NCBI GenBank assembly: GCA_963740525.1
Contig: CAVUEG010000006.1
Location: forward strand, 434,001-498,000
DNA length: 64,000 nucleotides
Origin: CAVUEG01 sp963740525
Lineage (GTDB): Bacteria > Actinomycetota > Actinomycetes > Propionibacteriales > Nocardioidaceae
Reading direction: 5' to 3'
This document shows, one piece after another, positions 8,658 through 18,123 of this stretch. Every line of letters starts with the position of its first letter. The stretch's first letter is position 1. The position numbers and the translations under genes are program-made. A model generated the notes under the pieces. The model ran no database searches, was not told the DNA's origin, and saw only the letters and a program-made list of their open reading frames with translations.

Positions 8658-10435
8658 GCCAGCCGCTCCCTGGTGGTGGTGAGGAAGGTGAGCGCATCGA
8701 CGCCCACCGCGCACGAGTCGTCGACCCCGAGGTCCCCCGGCTGGCCCGCGACGATCACCCAGCGTGCGCCTGCGGCGCGGAGCTCGGTCACCAAGTCGGC
8801 TCCCCACTCGGCGTACGCGGGGTCCGGCCCGGCGAGGCAGACCACAGCCTGGCCGGTGTACGCGGCGAGCACCTCCGCGACGTCGGAGGTCGGCCCTGCC
8901 ACATCGACCGCGACCCCGCCGGCGGCGAACAGGTTGGCGGCGAAAGTCGCGCGCGCGGTGTGGGCGGCGATGCTGCCCATGGTGGCGAGGAACACCGGCG
9001 AAGTGGCCGGCTCGTCCCGCAGCGCCTCGAAGCTGGCGCCGTAGCGGCGCACCTGCGACGCCGAGGGGTCCGGCTCCCGCACGGGGAGCACCTCTGCGAG
9101 GTTCGGGAACTCGGTGAGCCCGGTCAGCGGGCGGATGCGGTGGCCGATCTCGCCCTCCCGCCGCGCGACGACCTCGTCGATCCGGGACTGCAAGGAGCCG
9201 TCGTCGAGGGCCGCGACGATCCCGCCCGACTCCTCGATCCTCTCCAGCTCGGCCCAGGCCGCCCGAGCCAGGTCGTCGGTCAGCTTCTCGACGGCGTACG
9301 AACCTCCCGCGGGGTCGGCGACCCGGGCGACGTGCGACTCCGAGATCAGCAGGGCCGAGGTGTTGCGGGCGATCCGGCGGCCGAACGCGTCCGGGCGGCC
9401 CAGCACACTGTCGAAGGGCAGCACCGTGACGGCGTCCGCGCCTCCGACACCTGCGGCGAACGCCGCGACGGTGGTGCGGAGCATGTTGACCCAGGGGTCG
9501 TACTTGCTCATCATCGGGCGGCTGGTGACCACGTGCTGTCTCTGCTCGCGGGCCCCGACAGGGCCCTCGCTCAGCTCCACCACGCGGGCCCAGAGCCGGC
9601 GGGCTGCGCGGAGCTTGGCGATCGTCGGGAACTGCTCGTCGGTGGCGGCGTAGCGGAACTCGAGCAGGCCGAGCGCCTCCTCGAGCCCAAGGCCGGCCTC
9701 GGTGAGGTTGCGCAGGTAGGCCAGCCCCACCGCCAGGCTGTAGCCGAGCTCCTGCGCGTCCGAGGCGCCCAGGTCGTGGACCGCGGTGCCGTCGACGACG
9801 ACCCCGAGGGTTCCGGCGTCGAGCGCGAGCCTGGCCACCGCGACCAGAGAGCCGAGCTCCGAGGTGCTGCCTCGCAGTCGCGCCCCGATGGGGTCGGCCC
9901 CGAGGTTCGTGCCGGCGGCCGGACGGACATCCCGCGCGGCGAGGACCGCGAGGTACGCCTCGGCGGCACCCGTCGGGTCGGCGGGCGCGTCCAGCACCAA
10001 TGGCGCGAGGTCGATCAGCACATCAGCGAGGACGGTCTCGAGGTCGGCAGCGTCGAGCCCACCGCCGATCGCCACCCACAGCGACGTCACTCCGCCCTCG
10101 AGGTCGACCAGGGCCGACTCTCGCGCCAGCGAGGCATTCGATCCATCGACGCGCGCGCGGATGTCCCAGTCCCCCGAACGGGTCGGTCGGGCCGAGGTGT
10201 CGAGGTCCTCGAGCAGCGCGGCGGTTCCCAGGGGGGTGACGCCGACGTCGTCCAGCGTGCGTCGGGTGAGCTTCCGCCAGACCAGGTCGTCGGGATCGTC
10301 GTCCCTCATCCGACCCGCCTTGCGGAGTACGGCGGCCGCGGCCCTCTCCCACTCGTCGGCACTGTGGGGGGCGGCACCCGCCTCGAGCGCCAGGTGCCCG
10401 GGTTCCGCCGCGACCTGCTGACCTGTGCCGTCCAT
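8654..10435 (-). CDS. mutA: Methylmalonyl-CoA mutase small subunit
   Basis: A 593-residue homologue of the large subunit that makes the heterodimeric mutase found in actinobacteria and propionibacteria. It keeps the barrel fold but lacks the DGHDRG histidine motif, so it is expected not to bind cobalamin. The PAGGSYAVEKLTDDLA segment near residue 375 is typical of the family. Start: ATG at 10435; a GTG at 10459 in frame is a possible alternative, with no strong ribosome site at either. The gene is divergent from the glycosyltransferase, and the 136-base gap between them contains a widely spaced inverted repeat. Confidence 0.94.
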   Translation of the reverse strand: MDGTGQQVAAEPGHLALEAGAAPHSADEWERAAAAVLRKAGRMRDDDPDDLVWRKLTRRTLDDVGVTPLGTAALLEDLDTSARPTRSGDWDIRARVDGSNASLARESALVDLEGGVTSLWVAIGGGLDAADLETVLADVLIDLAPLVLDAPADPTGAAEAYLAVLAARDVRPAAGTNLGADPIGARLRGSTSELGSLVAVARLALDAGTLGVVVDGTAVHDLGASDAQELGYSLAVGLAYLRNLTEAGLGLEEALGLLEFRYAATDEQFPTIAKLRAARRLWARVVELSEGPVGAREQRQHVVTSRPMMSKYDPWVNMLRTTVAAFAAGVGGADAVTVLPFDSVLGRPDAFGRRIARNTSALLISESHVARVADPAGGSYAVEKLTDDLARAAWAELERIEESGGIVAALDDGSLQSRIDEVVARREGEIGHRIRPLTGLTEFPNLAEVLPVREPDPSASQVRRYGASFEALRDEPATSPVFLATMGSIAAHTARATFAANLFAAGGVAVDVAGPTSDVAEVLAAYTGQAVVCLAGPDPAYAEWGADLVTELRAAGARWVIVAGQPGDLGVDDSCAVGVDALTFLTTTRERLA

Positions 10436-10437
10436 GG

Positions 10438-10489
10438 TGCGAACCCTAAGGAGCCACACCCGGTGCCGCCAGCCCTTGTGAGGTTCGCA
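10438..10489. repeat. Spaced inverted repeat in mutA / glycosyltransferase divergent region
   Basis: TGCGAACC at 10438-10445 is the exact reverse complement of GGTTCGCA at 10482-10489. The arms are 36 bases apart and lie directly upstream of the mutA start. This could be a pair of half-sites for a looping or tetrameric regulator, or chance in GC-rich DNA. No regulator gene is adjacent. Confidence 0.3.
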
Positions 10490-10571
10490 ACGAGGCGGCG
10501 GTCGGCCAGTCGTCGTCGAGAGGCCACCTCACCCTCACCCGCTGTTCAACCCGTGACCCCACGCTGGGGAC

Positions 10572-11646
10572 ATGAGAATCGCCATCGTCACCGGCTCCTT
10601 CCACCCGGTTCTCGACCAGACGACCACCACCACGCGGCATGTGGTCGACGGCCTGGTGGCGCGCGGCCACGAGGTACTGGTCGTGGCACCCGCCCCCGGC
10701 CTCTCCACCTACCGCGGGGTGCCGGTGCTGCGGATCGGCACCGGCACGCATCACAAGGCAGCCGTCCGTGAGGCCGTTGCTGCCTTCGAGCCCGAGCTGG
10801 TCCACGTGGCCACCCCTTCGAAGCTGAGCCGTGCCGGGCTCAAGGCCGCCCACCGGCTCGGCATCCCCTCCGTCGTGGTCCAGCAGGAGTATGTGCGCGG
10901 CAAGCGACGCGACACCTGGGCACGGAAGGTGCACGGCCGAGCGAGCCAGGTCGTCGTGACCTGCCGCTCCGTGCAGGCCGACCTGGGGGACCTCGGCGTC
11001 CCGAGGGCTCCCGGTCTGGCGCCCCGGTGTCTCGACCGAGGACTTCTCCCCCGCCTTCCGCAACGACGCCCTGCACGCCAAGTGGTCTCGCCGCAGCAGC
11101 AAGGGGGGCGAGCGCGTGGTCGTCGGGTTCGTCGGACGGCTCGACAAGGACCACGGGGTACGCCGGCTCGCCGACGCCGCCCGGGTCCCGGGAACCAGGC
11201 TGGTCGTGGTCGGGGAGGGTCCGCAGGAGGACTGGCTCCGGCGGAACCTCGAGAAGGCCAAGTTCCCCGGCGCGCTGCGCGGCCAGGAGCTGGCCACGGC
11301 GGTCGCGTCGTTCGACCTGCTCGTCCACCCCGGAGCCGGGCAGACCGACGGCCACACGCTGATGGAGGCTGCCGCCTCCGGCATCCCGGTGGTCGCCCCG
11401 GCCACCGGAGGCACCCTCGACGTGGTCCGGGACGGGCACACCGGCCTGCTCTACGACGCTGAGGACCCACGCGGGCTGCGCCGGGCGATCGCTGCCCTGT
11501 GCGGCGACGCCGACCACCGCGCCGCCCTGGGCCGGCAGGGCCGGCACGACGTGGCCGGCCGTGGCTGGGACGACGCGGTCGGCGAGCTCGTCGACCGGCA
11601 CTACGCCCAGGCGCTCGCCTCTGCGCGGGTCCCCGTCTCGCTCTGA
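10572..11646 (+). CDS. Glycosyltransferase, GT-B fold (frame disrupted)
   Basis: About 357 residues of a GT4-like glycosyltransferase that would transfer a sugar from a nucleotide donor, perhaps to a lipid or polysaccharide at the membrane. The N-terminal Rossmann domain (GSFHPVLDQTTTTTRHV, then HEVLVVAP) is in the 10572 frame. The C-terminal donor-binding domain (VVGFVGRLDKDHG, VHPGAGQTDGHTLMEA, GLLYDAEDPRGL) is in the next frame. The two join at a CCC run at 11010-11012, where removing one C restores a continuous reading VPRAPVWRPGVSTEDF. Both halves look functional, so a sequencing error is more likely than decay. Confidence 0.85.
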
Positions 11647-11796
11647 CCGACTGACGGCCTGTCGGCCTGGCGGCCTGGCGGCACGAATAGACAAGCGACG
11701 CATGCGGTAATTGATCTCACAGCGGACCCGTGCGACGGCGGGAGCGGACGCGCAATAGAGTGCGAGGGTTGCCTTTCTTTCGAGTCGGAGGAACCC

Positions 11797-12174
11797 TTGG
11801 CCAGCTCTCCCGTAGGGACGATCTACCGCGGCCGTGAAGGCATGTGGTCGTGGGTCGCTCACCGCATCACCGGTGTCACCCTGTTCTTCTTCCTGTTCGC
11901 CCACGTGCTCGACACCGCCATGGTCCGGGTCTCCCCCGAGGCGTACAACAACGCCGTCGAGGTCTACAAGAACCCCATCGTCGGGCTCATGGAGGTCGGC
12001 CTCGTCGCCGCGTTCCTCTTCCACGCGCTCAACGGCATCCGGGTCGTGCTGGTCGACTTCTGGTCCGACGGGCCCCGCTACCACCGCCAGATGACCTGGG
12101 CCGTGCTCGCCATCTGGGCCGTGCTCTTCCTTCCGTTCGTGGTCCGCCACCTGTCGAACGTCTTCGGAGGCTGA
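11797..12174 (+). CDS. sdhC: Succinate dehydrogenase cytochrome b556 subunit
   Basis: A 125-residue membrane anchor with three hydrophobic helices (about 24-42, 63-84, 100-120). The conserved SWVAHRITGV segment near residue 18 and a second-helix His in FHALNG are quinone- and haem-site features of SdhC. The start is TTG, placed by a GGAGGA site ten bases upstream. It is the first gene of sdhCDAB, the standard actinobacterial order, and is followed after one base by sdhD. Confidence 0.93.
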   Translation: MASSPVGTIYRGREGMWSWVAHRITGVTLFFFLFAHVLDTAMVRVSPEAYNNAVEVYKNPIVGLMEVGLVAAFLFHALNGIRVVLVDFWSDGPRYHRQMTWAVLAIWAVLFLPFVVRHLSNVFGG

Positions 12175-12175
12175 C

Positions 12176-12608
12176 ATGGCGACCATCGCGGCACCGCGAA
12201 CCCCCGAGACCCGCACCGCCGCGGGGCAACTTCGAGCTCAACGCCTGGCTGTTCATGCGGGCCTCGGGCGTACTTCTGCTCGTGCTCGTGTTCGGGCACC
12301 TCTTCGTCAACCTGATGCTCGGTGAGGGCATCCACGCGATCGACTTCGGGTTCGTCGCCGGCAAGTGGGCCAACCCGTTCTGGCAGGTCTGGGACCTCGC
12401 CATGCTGTGGCTCGCGATGCTCCACGGCGGCAACGGCCTGCGCACGATCATCAACGACTACGTGACCGGCGGCACCCTGCGCTTCTCGCTGAAGTCGGTG
12501 CTCTACTTCGCCACCGGCGCCACGATCGTGCTGGGCACCTTGGTGATCTTCACGTTCGACCCCTGCATCGACCCTACGTCCACACTCGACGTCTGCCGGA
12601 TCAAGTAG
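12176..12608 (+). CDS. sdhD: Succinate dehydrogenase membrane anchor subunit (frame disrupted)
   Basis: About 143 residues. The first codons from ATG 12176 (MATIAAPRT) are in one frame and the membrane part (NFELNAWLFMRASGV, then GHLFVNLML, LHGGNGLRTII) is in the next. Deleting one base from the five-C run at 12201-12205 joins them without a gap. The three-helix anchor with a His in the second helix (MLHGGNGLR) is normal for SdhD. It lies between sdhC and sdhA with tight spacing. Confidence 0.88.
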
Positions 12609-12627
12609 ACGAGAGGCCAGGCCCACC

Positions 12628-14388
12628 ATGGTTCAGCACCCACAAGTACGACGTCGTGATCGTCGGCGCCGGCGGCGCGGGCATGCGCGCCGCTCTCGAG
12701 TCCGGCAAGCGCACCCGCACCGCCGTGCTCACGAAGCTCTACCCGACCCGGTCCCACACCGGCGCCGCCCAGGGTGGCATGTGCGCGGCCCTCGCCAACG
12801 TCGAGGAGGACAACTGGGAGTGGCACACCTTCGACACGGTCAAGGGCGGCGACTACCTCGTCGACCAGGACGCGGCGGAGGTGATGGCCAAGGAAGCCAT
12901 CGACGCCGTCCTCGACCTGGAGAAGATGGGCCTTCCGTTCAACCGCACCGAGGAGGGGAAGATCGACCAGCGCCGCTTCGGTGGCCACACGCGCAACCAC
13001 GGCGAGGCCGCCGTACGCCGTTCGTGCTTCGCCGCGGACCGCACCGGGCACATGATCCTGCAGACGCTCTACCAGCAGTGCATCAAGCACGGTGTGGAGT
13101 TCTACAACGAGTTCTACGTGCTCGACATGCTGATCAAGGAGACCGCGAACGGCGTCCGGGTCTCGGGCGTGGTGGCCTACGAGCTCGCCACTGGGGAGAT
13201 CCACATCTTCCGCGCCAAGTCGGTCATGTTCGCCACGGGTGGGTTCGGCAAGGTCTTCCGCACCACCTCCAACGCGCACACGCTCACCGGTGACGGCATG
13301 GGCATCGTGTGGCGCAAGGGCCTCCCGCTCGAGGACATGGAGTTCTTCCAGTTCCACCCGACCGGCCTGGCCGGCCTCGGCGTGCTGCTGTCCGAGGCGG
13401 CGCGCGGCGAGGGCGGCATCCTGCGCAACAGCGAGCACGAGCGCTTCATGGAGCGTTACGCGCCGACCATCAAGGACCTGGCCCCCCGCGACATGGTGGC
13501 ACGGGCCATGGCCAACGAGGTGCGCGAAGGGCGCGGCTCCGGCCCGGACAAGGCCTACGTCTACCTCGACCTGACCCACCTTCCCCGCGAGCAGATCGAC
13601 GCCAAGCTCCCCGACATCACGGAGTTCGCCCGCACGTACCTCGGCGTGGAGCCATACACCGAGCTGATCCCGGTCTTCCCGACCGCGCACTACGCGATGG
13701 GCGGCATCCCGACCAACATCAAGGGCGAGGCACTGGCCGACAACACCACGGTCATCCCCGGCCTGTACGCCGCCGGCGAGGTCGCCTGCGTGTCCGTGCA
13801 CGGCGCCAACCGGCTGGGCACCAACTCGCTGCTCGACATCAACGTATTCGGCCGCCGCGCCGGGCTCTACGCAGCTGAGTACGCCGCCAAGGTGGAGTAC
13901 GACGACATCCCGGAGAACCCCGAGGCCGCGGTCATCGCGATGATCGAGTCCATGCGTGACGCCGGCGGCTCCGAGCGCGTGGCCTCCATCCGCCAGGAGC
14001 TCCAGGCCACCATGGACATCAACGCGCAGGTCTACCGCGACGAGGGGTCGCTCAAGCAGGCCCTCTCCGACATCGAGGGTCTCAAGGCTCGCTACGTGAA
14101 CGTCTCCGTGCAGGACAAGGGCAAGCGCTTCAACACCGACCTGCTCGAGGCCATCGAGCTCGGCTTCCTGCTCGACCTCGCCGAGGTGCTCGTCGTCTCG
14201 GCACTTGCCCGCAACGAGTCACGTGGCGGGCACTTCCGCGAGGACTACCCGACGCGCGACGACGTGAACTTCATGCGCCACACCATGGCCTACCGCGAGA
14301 CCGCGGAGGACGGCTCGGGCACCGGATCCGGCTGGACTACAAGCCCGTCGTCGAGACGCGTTACAAGCCGATGGAGCGCAAGTACTGA
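12628..14388 (+). CDS. sdhA: Succinate dehydrogenase flavoprotein subunit (two frame disruptions)
   Basis: About 586 residues. This is the FAD-bearing catalytic subunit that oxidises succinate to fumarate. Visible are the dinucleotide fold YDVVIVGAGGAG, the covalent-FAD region SHTGAAQGG, the substrate-site HPTG, and the HGANRLGTNS loop. ATG 12628 starts in a different frame from the body; removing one C from the CCC at 12639-12641 gives MVQHHKYDVVIV. Near 14322 a base seems to be missing: beyond it another frame reads IRLDYKPVVETRYKPMERKY and stops at 14388, the normal family ending. The stop overlaps the sdhB start. Confidence 0.92.
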
Positions 14389-15091
14389 TGGACGTCACAC
14401 GGTCAAGATCCTTCGCTACAACCCGGAGGTCTCCGAGGAGTCGCACTGGGAGAGCTACCAGGTCACCGCCGAGCCGACCGACCGCGTGCTCGACGCGCTG
14501 CACAAGGTCAAGTGGGACCTCGACGGTTCGCTCACCTTCCGTCGCTCCTGTGGCCACGGGGTGTGCGGCTCGGACGCCATGCGGATCAACGGCAAGAACC
14601 GCCTCGCCTGCAAGACGCTCCTGAAGGACGTCAACCCGGGCGAGCCCATCACCGTCGAGCCGATCAAGGGTCTACCGGTCCTGAAGGACCTCGTGGTGGA
14701 CATGGAGCCGTTCTTCGAGGCGTACCGCTCGGTGATGCCGTTCCTGGTGACCACCGGCAACGAGCCGACACGTGAGCGGATCCAGAGCCAGGCCGACCGC
14801 GACCGATTCGACGACACCACCAAGTGCATCCTGTGCGCGGCCTGCACCACCTCGTGTCCCGTCTACTGGACCGACGGCCAGTACTTCGGCCCCCAGGCGA
14901 TCGTGGGCGCGCACCGATTCATCTTCGACAGCCGCGACGAGGGCACGGACCAGCGCCTGGAGATCCTCAACGACAAGGAAGGGGTCTGGCGCTGCCGGAC
15001 GACCTTCAACTGCACGGAGGCGTGTCCCCGGGGCATCGAGGTCACCAAGGCGATCCAGGAAGTGAAGCGAGCGCTGATCTTCCGTCGGTGA
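14388..15091 (+). CDS. sdhB: Succinate dehydrogenase iron-sulfur subunit (frame disrupted at start)
   Basis: About 234 residues. This subunit passes electrons from FAD to quinone. The [2Fe-2S] ligands are in SCGHGVCGSDAM, and the [4Fe-4S]/[3Fe-4S] ligands in CILCAACTTSCP and CTEACPRG. The ATG at 14388 overlaps the sdhA stop (TGATG), but the codons right after it are one base out of phase with the body. One base missing near 14397-14400 would give MDVTTVKILRYNPE. Because two minus-one errors flank the sdhA/sdhB junction, the two genes appear as one long open frame, which is an artefact. Confidence 0.92.
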
Positions 15092-15144
15092 CGCTCGGAT
15101 CGAAAGCAACCGAATCCACCGGACGGCACTGGGTCCATGGCACG

Positions 15145-15179
15145 TTGGGGCCATGTCGGTCTAGGCAGATGGGCCCCAA
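15145..15179 (+). terminator. Imperfect hairpin after sdhB
   Basis: TTGGGGCCAT (15145-15154) and ATGGGCCCCAA (15169-15179) are complementary apart from one bulged base, with a 14-base loop. No U-run follows. The position, 54 bases after the sdhB stop and before the CAP gene promoter, fits a transcript end for the sdh operon, but a regulatory dyad for the next gene is also possible. Confidence 0.45.
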
Positions 15180-15222
15180 TGGCCGTCCCAGGGTGAAAAT
15201 TTGGCTCATTTTCGATCCGGAC

Positions 15223-15236
15223 GGGACCAAAGTCCC
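15223..15236 (+). promoter_or_regulatory. DosR/DevR-like dyad upstream of CAP-domain gene
   Basis: GGGACCAAAGTCCC is a dyad with arms GGGAC/GTCCC. It differs by one base from the known DosR core GGGACTWWAGTCCC. It ends 12 bases before the ATG of the CAP-domain gene, so it overlaps the likely promoter or 5' leader. No DosR or DosS gene is in the window. Confidence 0.45.
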
Positions 15237-15248
15237 TACCTTGGATCC

Positions 15249-16301
15249 ATGCGCCGTTTCCTGACCCGTTCCCGCCTCGTCATCCTAGGCGCGGGGGCCC
15301 TGAGCATCAGCACCATCGCTGGGCTCGTGGGTACGGGCAACCTGCTCGGCCCGGCGCCCGCGCCCACCGAGCTTCCGGACACCACGAACCTCGGTGGCGC
15401 TCCCGTGGCCGGCGAGGCGAGGATCACGACGACCACGACTCGCTACTCGGGGGCGATCGACCGCACCAGCCGCCGCGCCGTGAACCGGGCCTACTGGGCG
15501 CGCTACGCCGACAACTACTCCGTCCCGACGACCTGGTCCGGTGCCACCGCGGGCTGCAAGGCCGGGACGATCTCCGACAAGTCGCGGGCCGCGACCAAGG
15601 AGAGCATCAACTTCGTGCGGGCGATGGCCGGCCTGGAGCCGGTCGGGTTCAAGTCCACCTGGAGCTCGAGTGCTCAGAAGGCCGCACTCCTGATGGCCGC
15701 CAACAAGAGCCTCAGCCACGACCCGCCCTCGAACTGGGCGTGCTGGACCAAGGACGGCGCCAACGCCGCGGGCCGGTCGAACCTCTCGCTCGCCTACCCC
15801 AACCTCACCTCGGGGATGATCGTCGACCTGTACATGGACGACGACGGCGACAGCAACATCTACGCCGGTCACCGTCGCTGGCTCCTGAACCCCTTCACGA
15901 ACGCGATGGGCAACGGCTCCACGTCGAACACGAACGCGGTCTTCGTCGTCGGCAACTACGACTACTCCAACGCCAACCCGCGCTGGGTGTCGTGGCCGAC
16001 CCCGGGCTTCTTCCCCTCGAAGATCGAGCCGAACCACCGCTGGTCCCTGTCGTCGGGCAACACCAAGACCGACTTCTCGGCGGCACGGATCACCATGCGC
16101 ACCGCGTCGGGTCGCAGCATCAAGGTGACCAAGTGGCCGGTGGGCAACGGTTACGCGATGCCCACCCTGGTCTTCCAGGTGGGCGAGGCCAAGGCCGGCG
16201 TCCGCTACCGCGTGACGGTCAGGAACATCAAGCGAGCCGGCACGACGCGGACGTTCTCGCACTCGTACCGCGTGCGCCTGTTCGTCCCGCACCGCCCCTG
16301 A
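15249..16301 (+). CDS. Exported CAP/SCP-domain protein
   Basis: A 350-residue secreted protein with an Arg-rich N-terminus and a hydrophobic signal segment at about 9-30. The central part matches a bacterial CAP domain: the helix ESINFVRAMAGLEPVG, then AALLMAANKSLSHDPP (candidate metal-site His), and YAGHRRWLLNP with the second His. The C-terminal ~100 residues form a separate, probably beta-sandwich region. Bacterial CAP proteins are extracellular and of mostly unknown activity. ATG 15249 is chosen because the frame upstream lacks signal-like sequence and contains the dyad at 15223-15236. Confidence 0.85.
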   Translation: MRRFLTRSRLVILGAGALSISTIAGLVGTGNLLGPAPAPTELPDTTNLGGAPVAGEARITTTTTRYSGAIDRTSRRAVNRAYWARYADNYSVPTTWSGATAGCKAGTISDKSRAATKESINFVRAMAGLEPVGFKSTWSSSAQKAALLMAANKSLSHDPPSNWACWTKDGANAAGRSNLSLAYPNLTSGMIVDLYMDDDGDSNIYAGHRRWLLNPFTNAMGNGSTSNTNAVFVVGNYDYSNANPRWVSWPTPGFFPSKIEPNHRWSLSSGNTKTDFSAARITMRTASGRSIKVTKWPVGNGYAMPTLVFQVGEAKAGVRYRVTVRNIKRAGTTRTFSHSYRVRLFVPHRP

Positions 16302-16312
16302 CCGTCAGCAGC

Positions 16313-16848
16313 TCAGTCGATCCCGTCCACCGCGAGCAGGGGAAACCTGCTGGTGGGCTGCCAGCCCGTCTCGGCGTCGTGGGAGTAGAGCCAGAAGTGG
16401 TCGACGTCGAACTCGATCTCGAAGTCGGCCAGGTCGTCGAACGCCGTGTCGAGGGCGTCCTCGTCCAGGTGGTGCGCGACCGTCACGTGCGGGTGGTAGG
16501 GGAAGGCCAGGTCGGTCTCCAGCGGACCGCGGCGTACGTCGGCAGCCAGGACCTCGCACTGCGAGATGCCCTCGACCACGACCACGAACACGACCGGCGA
16601 GACGGGCCGGAAGGTCCCGGTCCCGCGCAGGTGGATGGCGAACGCGTCGGTCGACGCGGCGACGCTCGGCCAGATGGCGTTTGACGGCGCCGAACTGGTC
16701 GTCGTCGACCTCGCGTCGGGGGCACCAGCGTGATGTGGGTCGGGATCATCGCCGCGGTCTCGTCACCCAGCTCGGTGCGGTACTTCTGCAGCTCGGTGGC
16801 CCACGGCTCCGGGACGGCGATGGCTACTCCGATGGTCGCACGGCGCAC
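16313..16848 (-). CDS. 2'-5' RNA ligase-family protein (two frame disruptions)
   Basis: About 178 residues of the 2H phosphoesterase superfamily. The first HxT motif is in PTHITLVPPT (N-terminal part) and the second in YHPHVTVAHH (C-terminal part), giving the paired catalytic histidines. Between them the frame changes twice: an extra base near 16713-16716 and another near 16664. Removing both gives a continuous reading PPTEVDDDQFGAVKRHLAEVAAST. Bacterial members act as cyclic phosphodiesterases or RNA ligases; the substrate here is unknown. GTG 16848 lies 10 bases after the trpS stop, so the two genes are probably cotranscribed. Confidence 0.8.
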
Positions 16849-16858
16849 CCGTCGAACC

Positions 16859-17892
16859 CTACCGCAGCCGAGGACGAAACCGACGCGGTCGTAGATGTCG
16901 GCGAGCGTCCGCTCGCGGCCACCTCGCCCGCTCGCGCGCGCCGTCACGGAGCATCGGCGTCGAGCTCGGCGCGGTCCTCCAGCAGCTCCAGCGTCCGGTC
17001 GCGGAACGGGGTGACGAAGTCGACGACCACCTCGGCGAGGTCGTTCTTGAAGTCGCCGTAGCCACGGCCGGCGTAGGCCTCCTCCAGGTCGGCGATCTCG
17101 CGGCCGGTCAGCGGCGGAGTAGATCGTGAGCAGGTTGGAGACGCCCGGCTTCTCCTCACGGTCGAAGCGCACCTCGATGCCGGAGTCGGTCACCGCGGAG
17201 CGGATCTTCTTCGCCGAGACCGACGGCTCGTCGAGCAGGTCGATGATGCCTCAGGGCGACGAGGCCGACTTCGACATCTTCGCCGTCGGCTCCTGGAGGT
17301 CGGTGATCTTTGCGACCGACTTGAGGATGTACGGCTCCGGCAGCCGGAACGTCTTCTTGTACCGGTGGTTGAACCGCTGCGCGAGGTCCCGGGTGAGCTC
17401 GAGGTGCTGGCGCTGGTCCTCGCCGACGGGGACGTAGTGCGGCCGGTAGAGCAGGATGTCGGCCGCCTGCAGGATCGGGTAGGTGAACAGGCCGACCGAC
17501 GCGGCCCCTTCGCCCGCCTTGGCCGTCTTGTCCTTGAACTGCGTCATCCTCCGCGCCTCCCCGAAGCCGGTGAGGCACTGGAACACCCAGCTGCCCTGGG
17601 CGTGGGCGGGCACCTGGGACTGGATGAAGATCGCCGATCGTTGCGGGTCGATCCCCATCGCGATCAGCTGCGCCGCCGAACGCAGGGTCCGCTCGTGCAG
17701 GACTCGTGGGTCGTGGTCGACCGTGATCGCGTGCATGTCGGCGATGAAGAAGAAGGGCTCGTACTCGTCCTGGAGGCTGACCCACTGGCGCAGCGCACCG
17801 AGGTAGTTGCCGAAGTGGAAGGAGTCCGCGGTCGGCTGGATCCCGGAGAGGACCCGCGGGCGTGCGGGCAAGGTCGGTGCGGCTTCAGGCAT
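16859..17892 (-). CDS. trpS: Tryptophanyl-tRNA synthetase (several frame disruptions)
   Basis: About 345 codons, the normal size for bacterial TrpRS, which charges tRNA-Trp. The N-terminal 213 residues are intact, with the class I HIGH-like HFGNYLG and the KMSKS loop at about 205-209. An in-frame TGA follows at 17251-17253, just after KSASSP, yet the same frame continues with GIIDLLDEPSVSAKKI. Two compensating single-base errors (SSPEGIIDLL after repair) explain this. Further slips lie near 17113, 16955, 16925 and 16875; the last joins to a TAG at 16859. TrpRS is essential, so these are most likely sequence errors unless another trpS copy exists. Confidence 0.88.
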
Positions 17893-18123
17893 GCGTGCAT
17901 TCTGTCAGCCCGCTGAGGCGGCCGGCCCTTGGGTTGTTGTCGAGGCGTCACGCGGGTGGCGCATCGAGCGGGCTACTTTGGCCGCCGTTTCCCCCTCGCG
18001 CGACCCGTCGGGATGCCACACTGGTCGGATCGACCACCCAGGTCGAGTTCACGCGTCCGGTCGGGGGGCCGGGCACGGGGACGGGGACTTTCGCACCGGA
18101 TGCGGTGTGTCTGCGGGGAGCTC

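Noticed and set aside
12365..15091. A single 908-residue SdhA-SdhB fusion protein
   Set aside because: It arises because two compensating frame errors flank the sdhA/sdhB junction. The other frame gives the normal SdhA ending with TGA at 14386-14388 and a TGATG start for sdhB.
17251..17253. Selenocysteine codon in trpS
   Set aside because: No TrpRS has Sec at this position, and the surrounding region shows several other single-base errors that explain the TGA.
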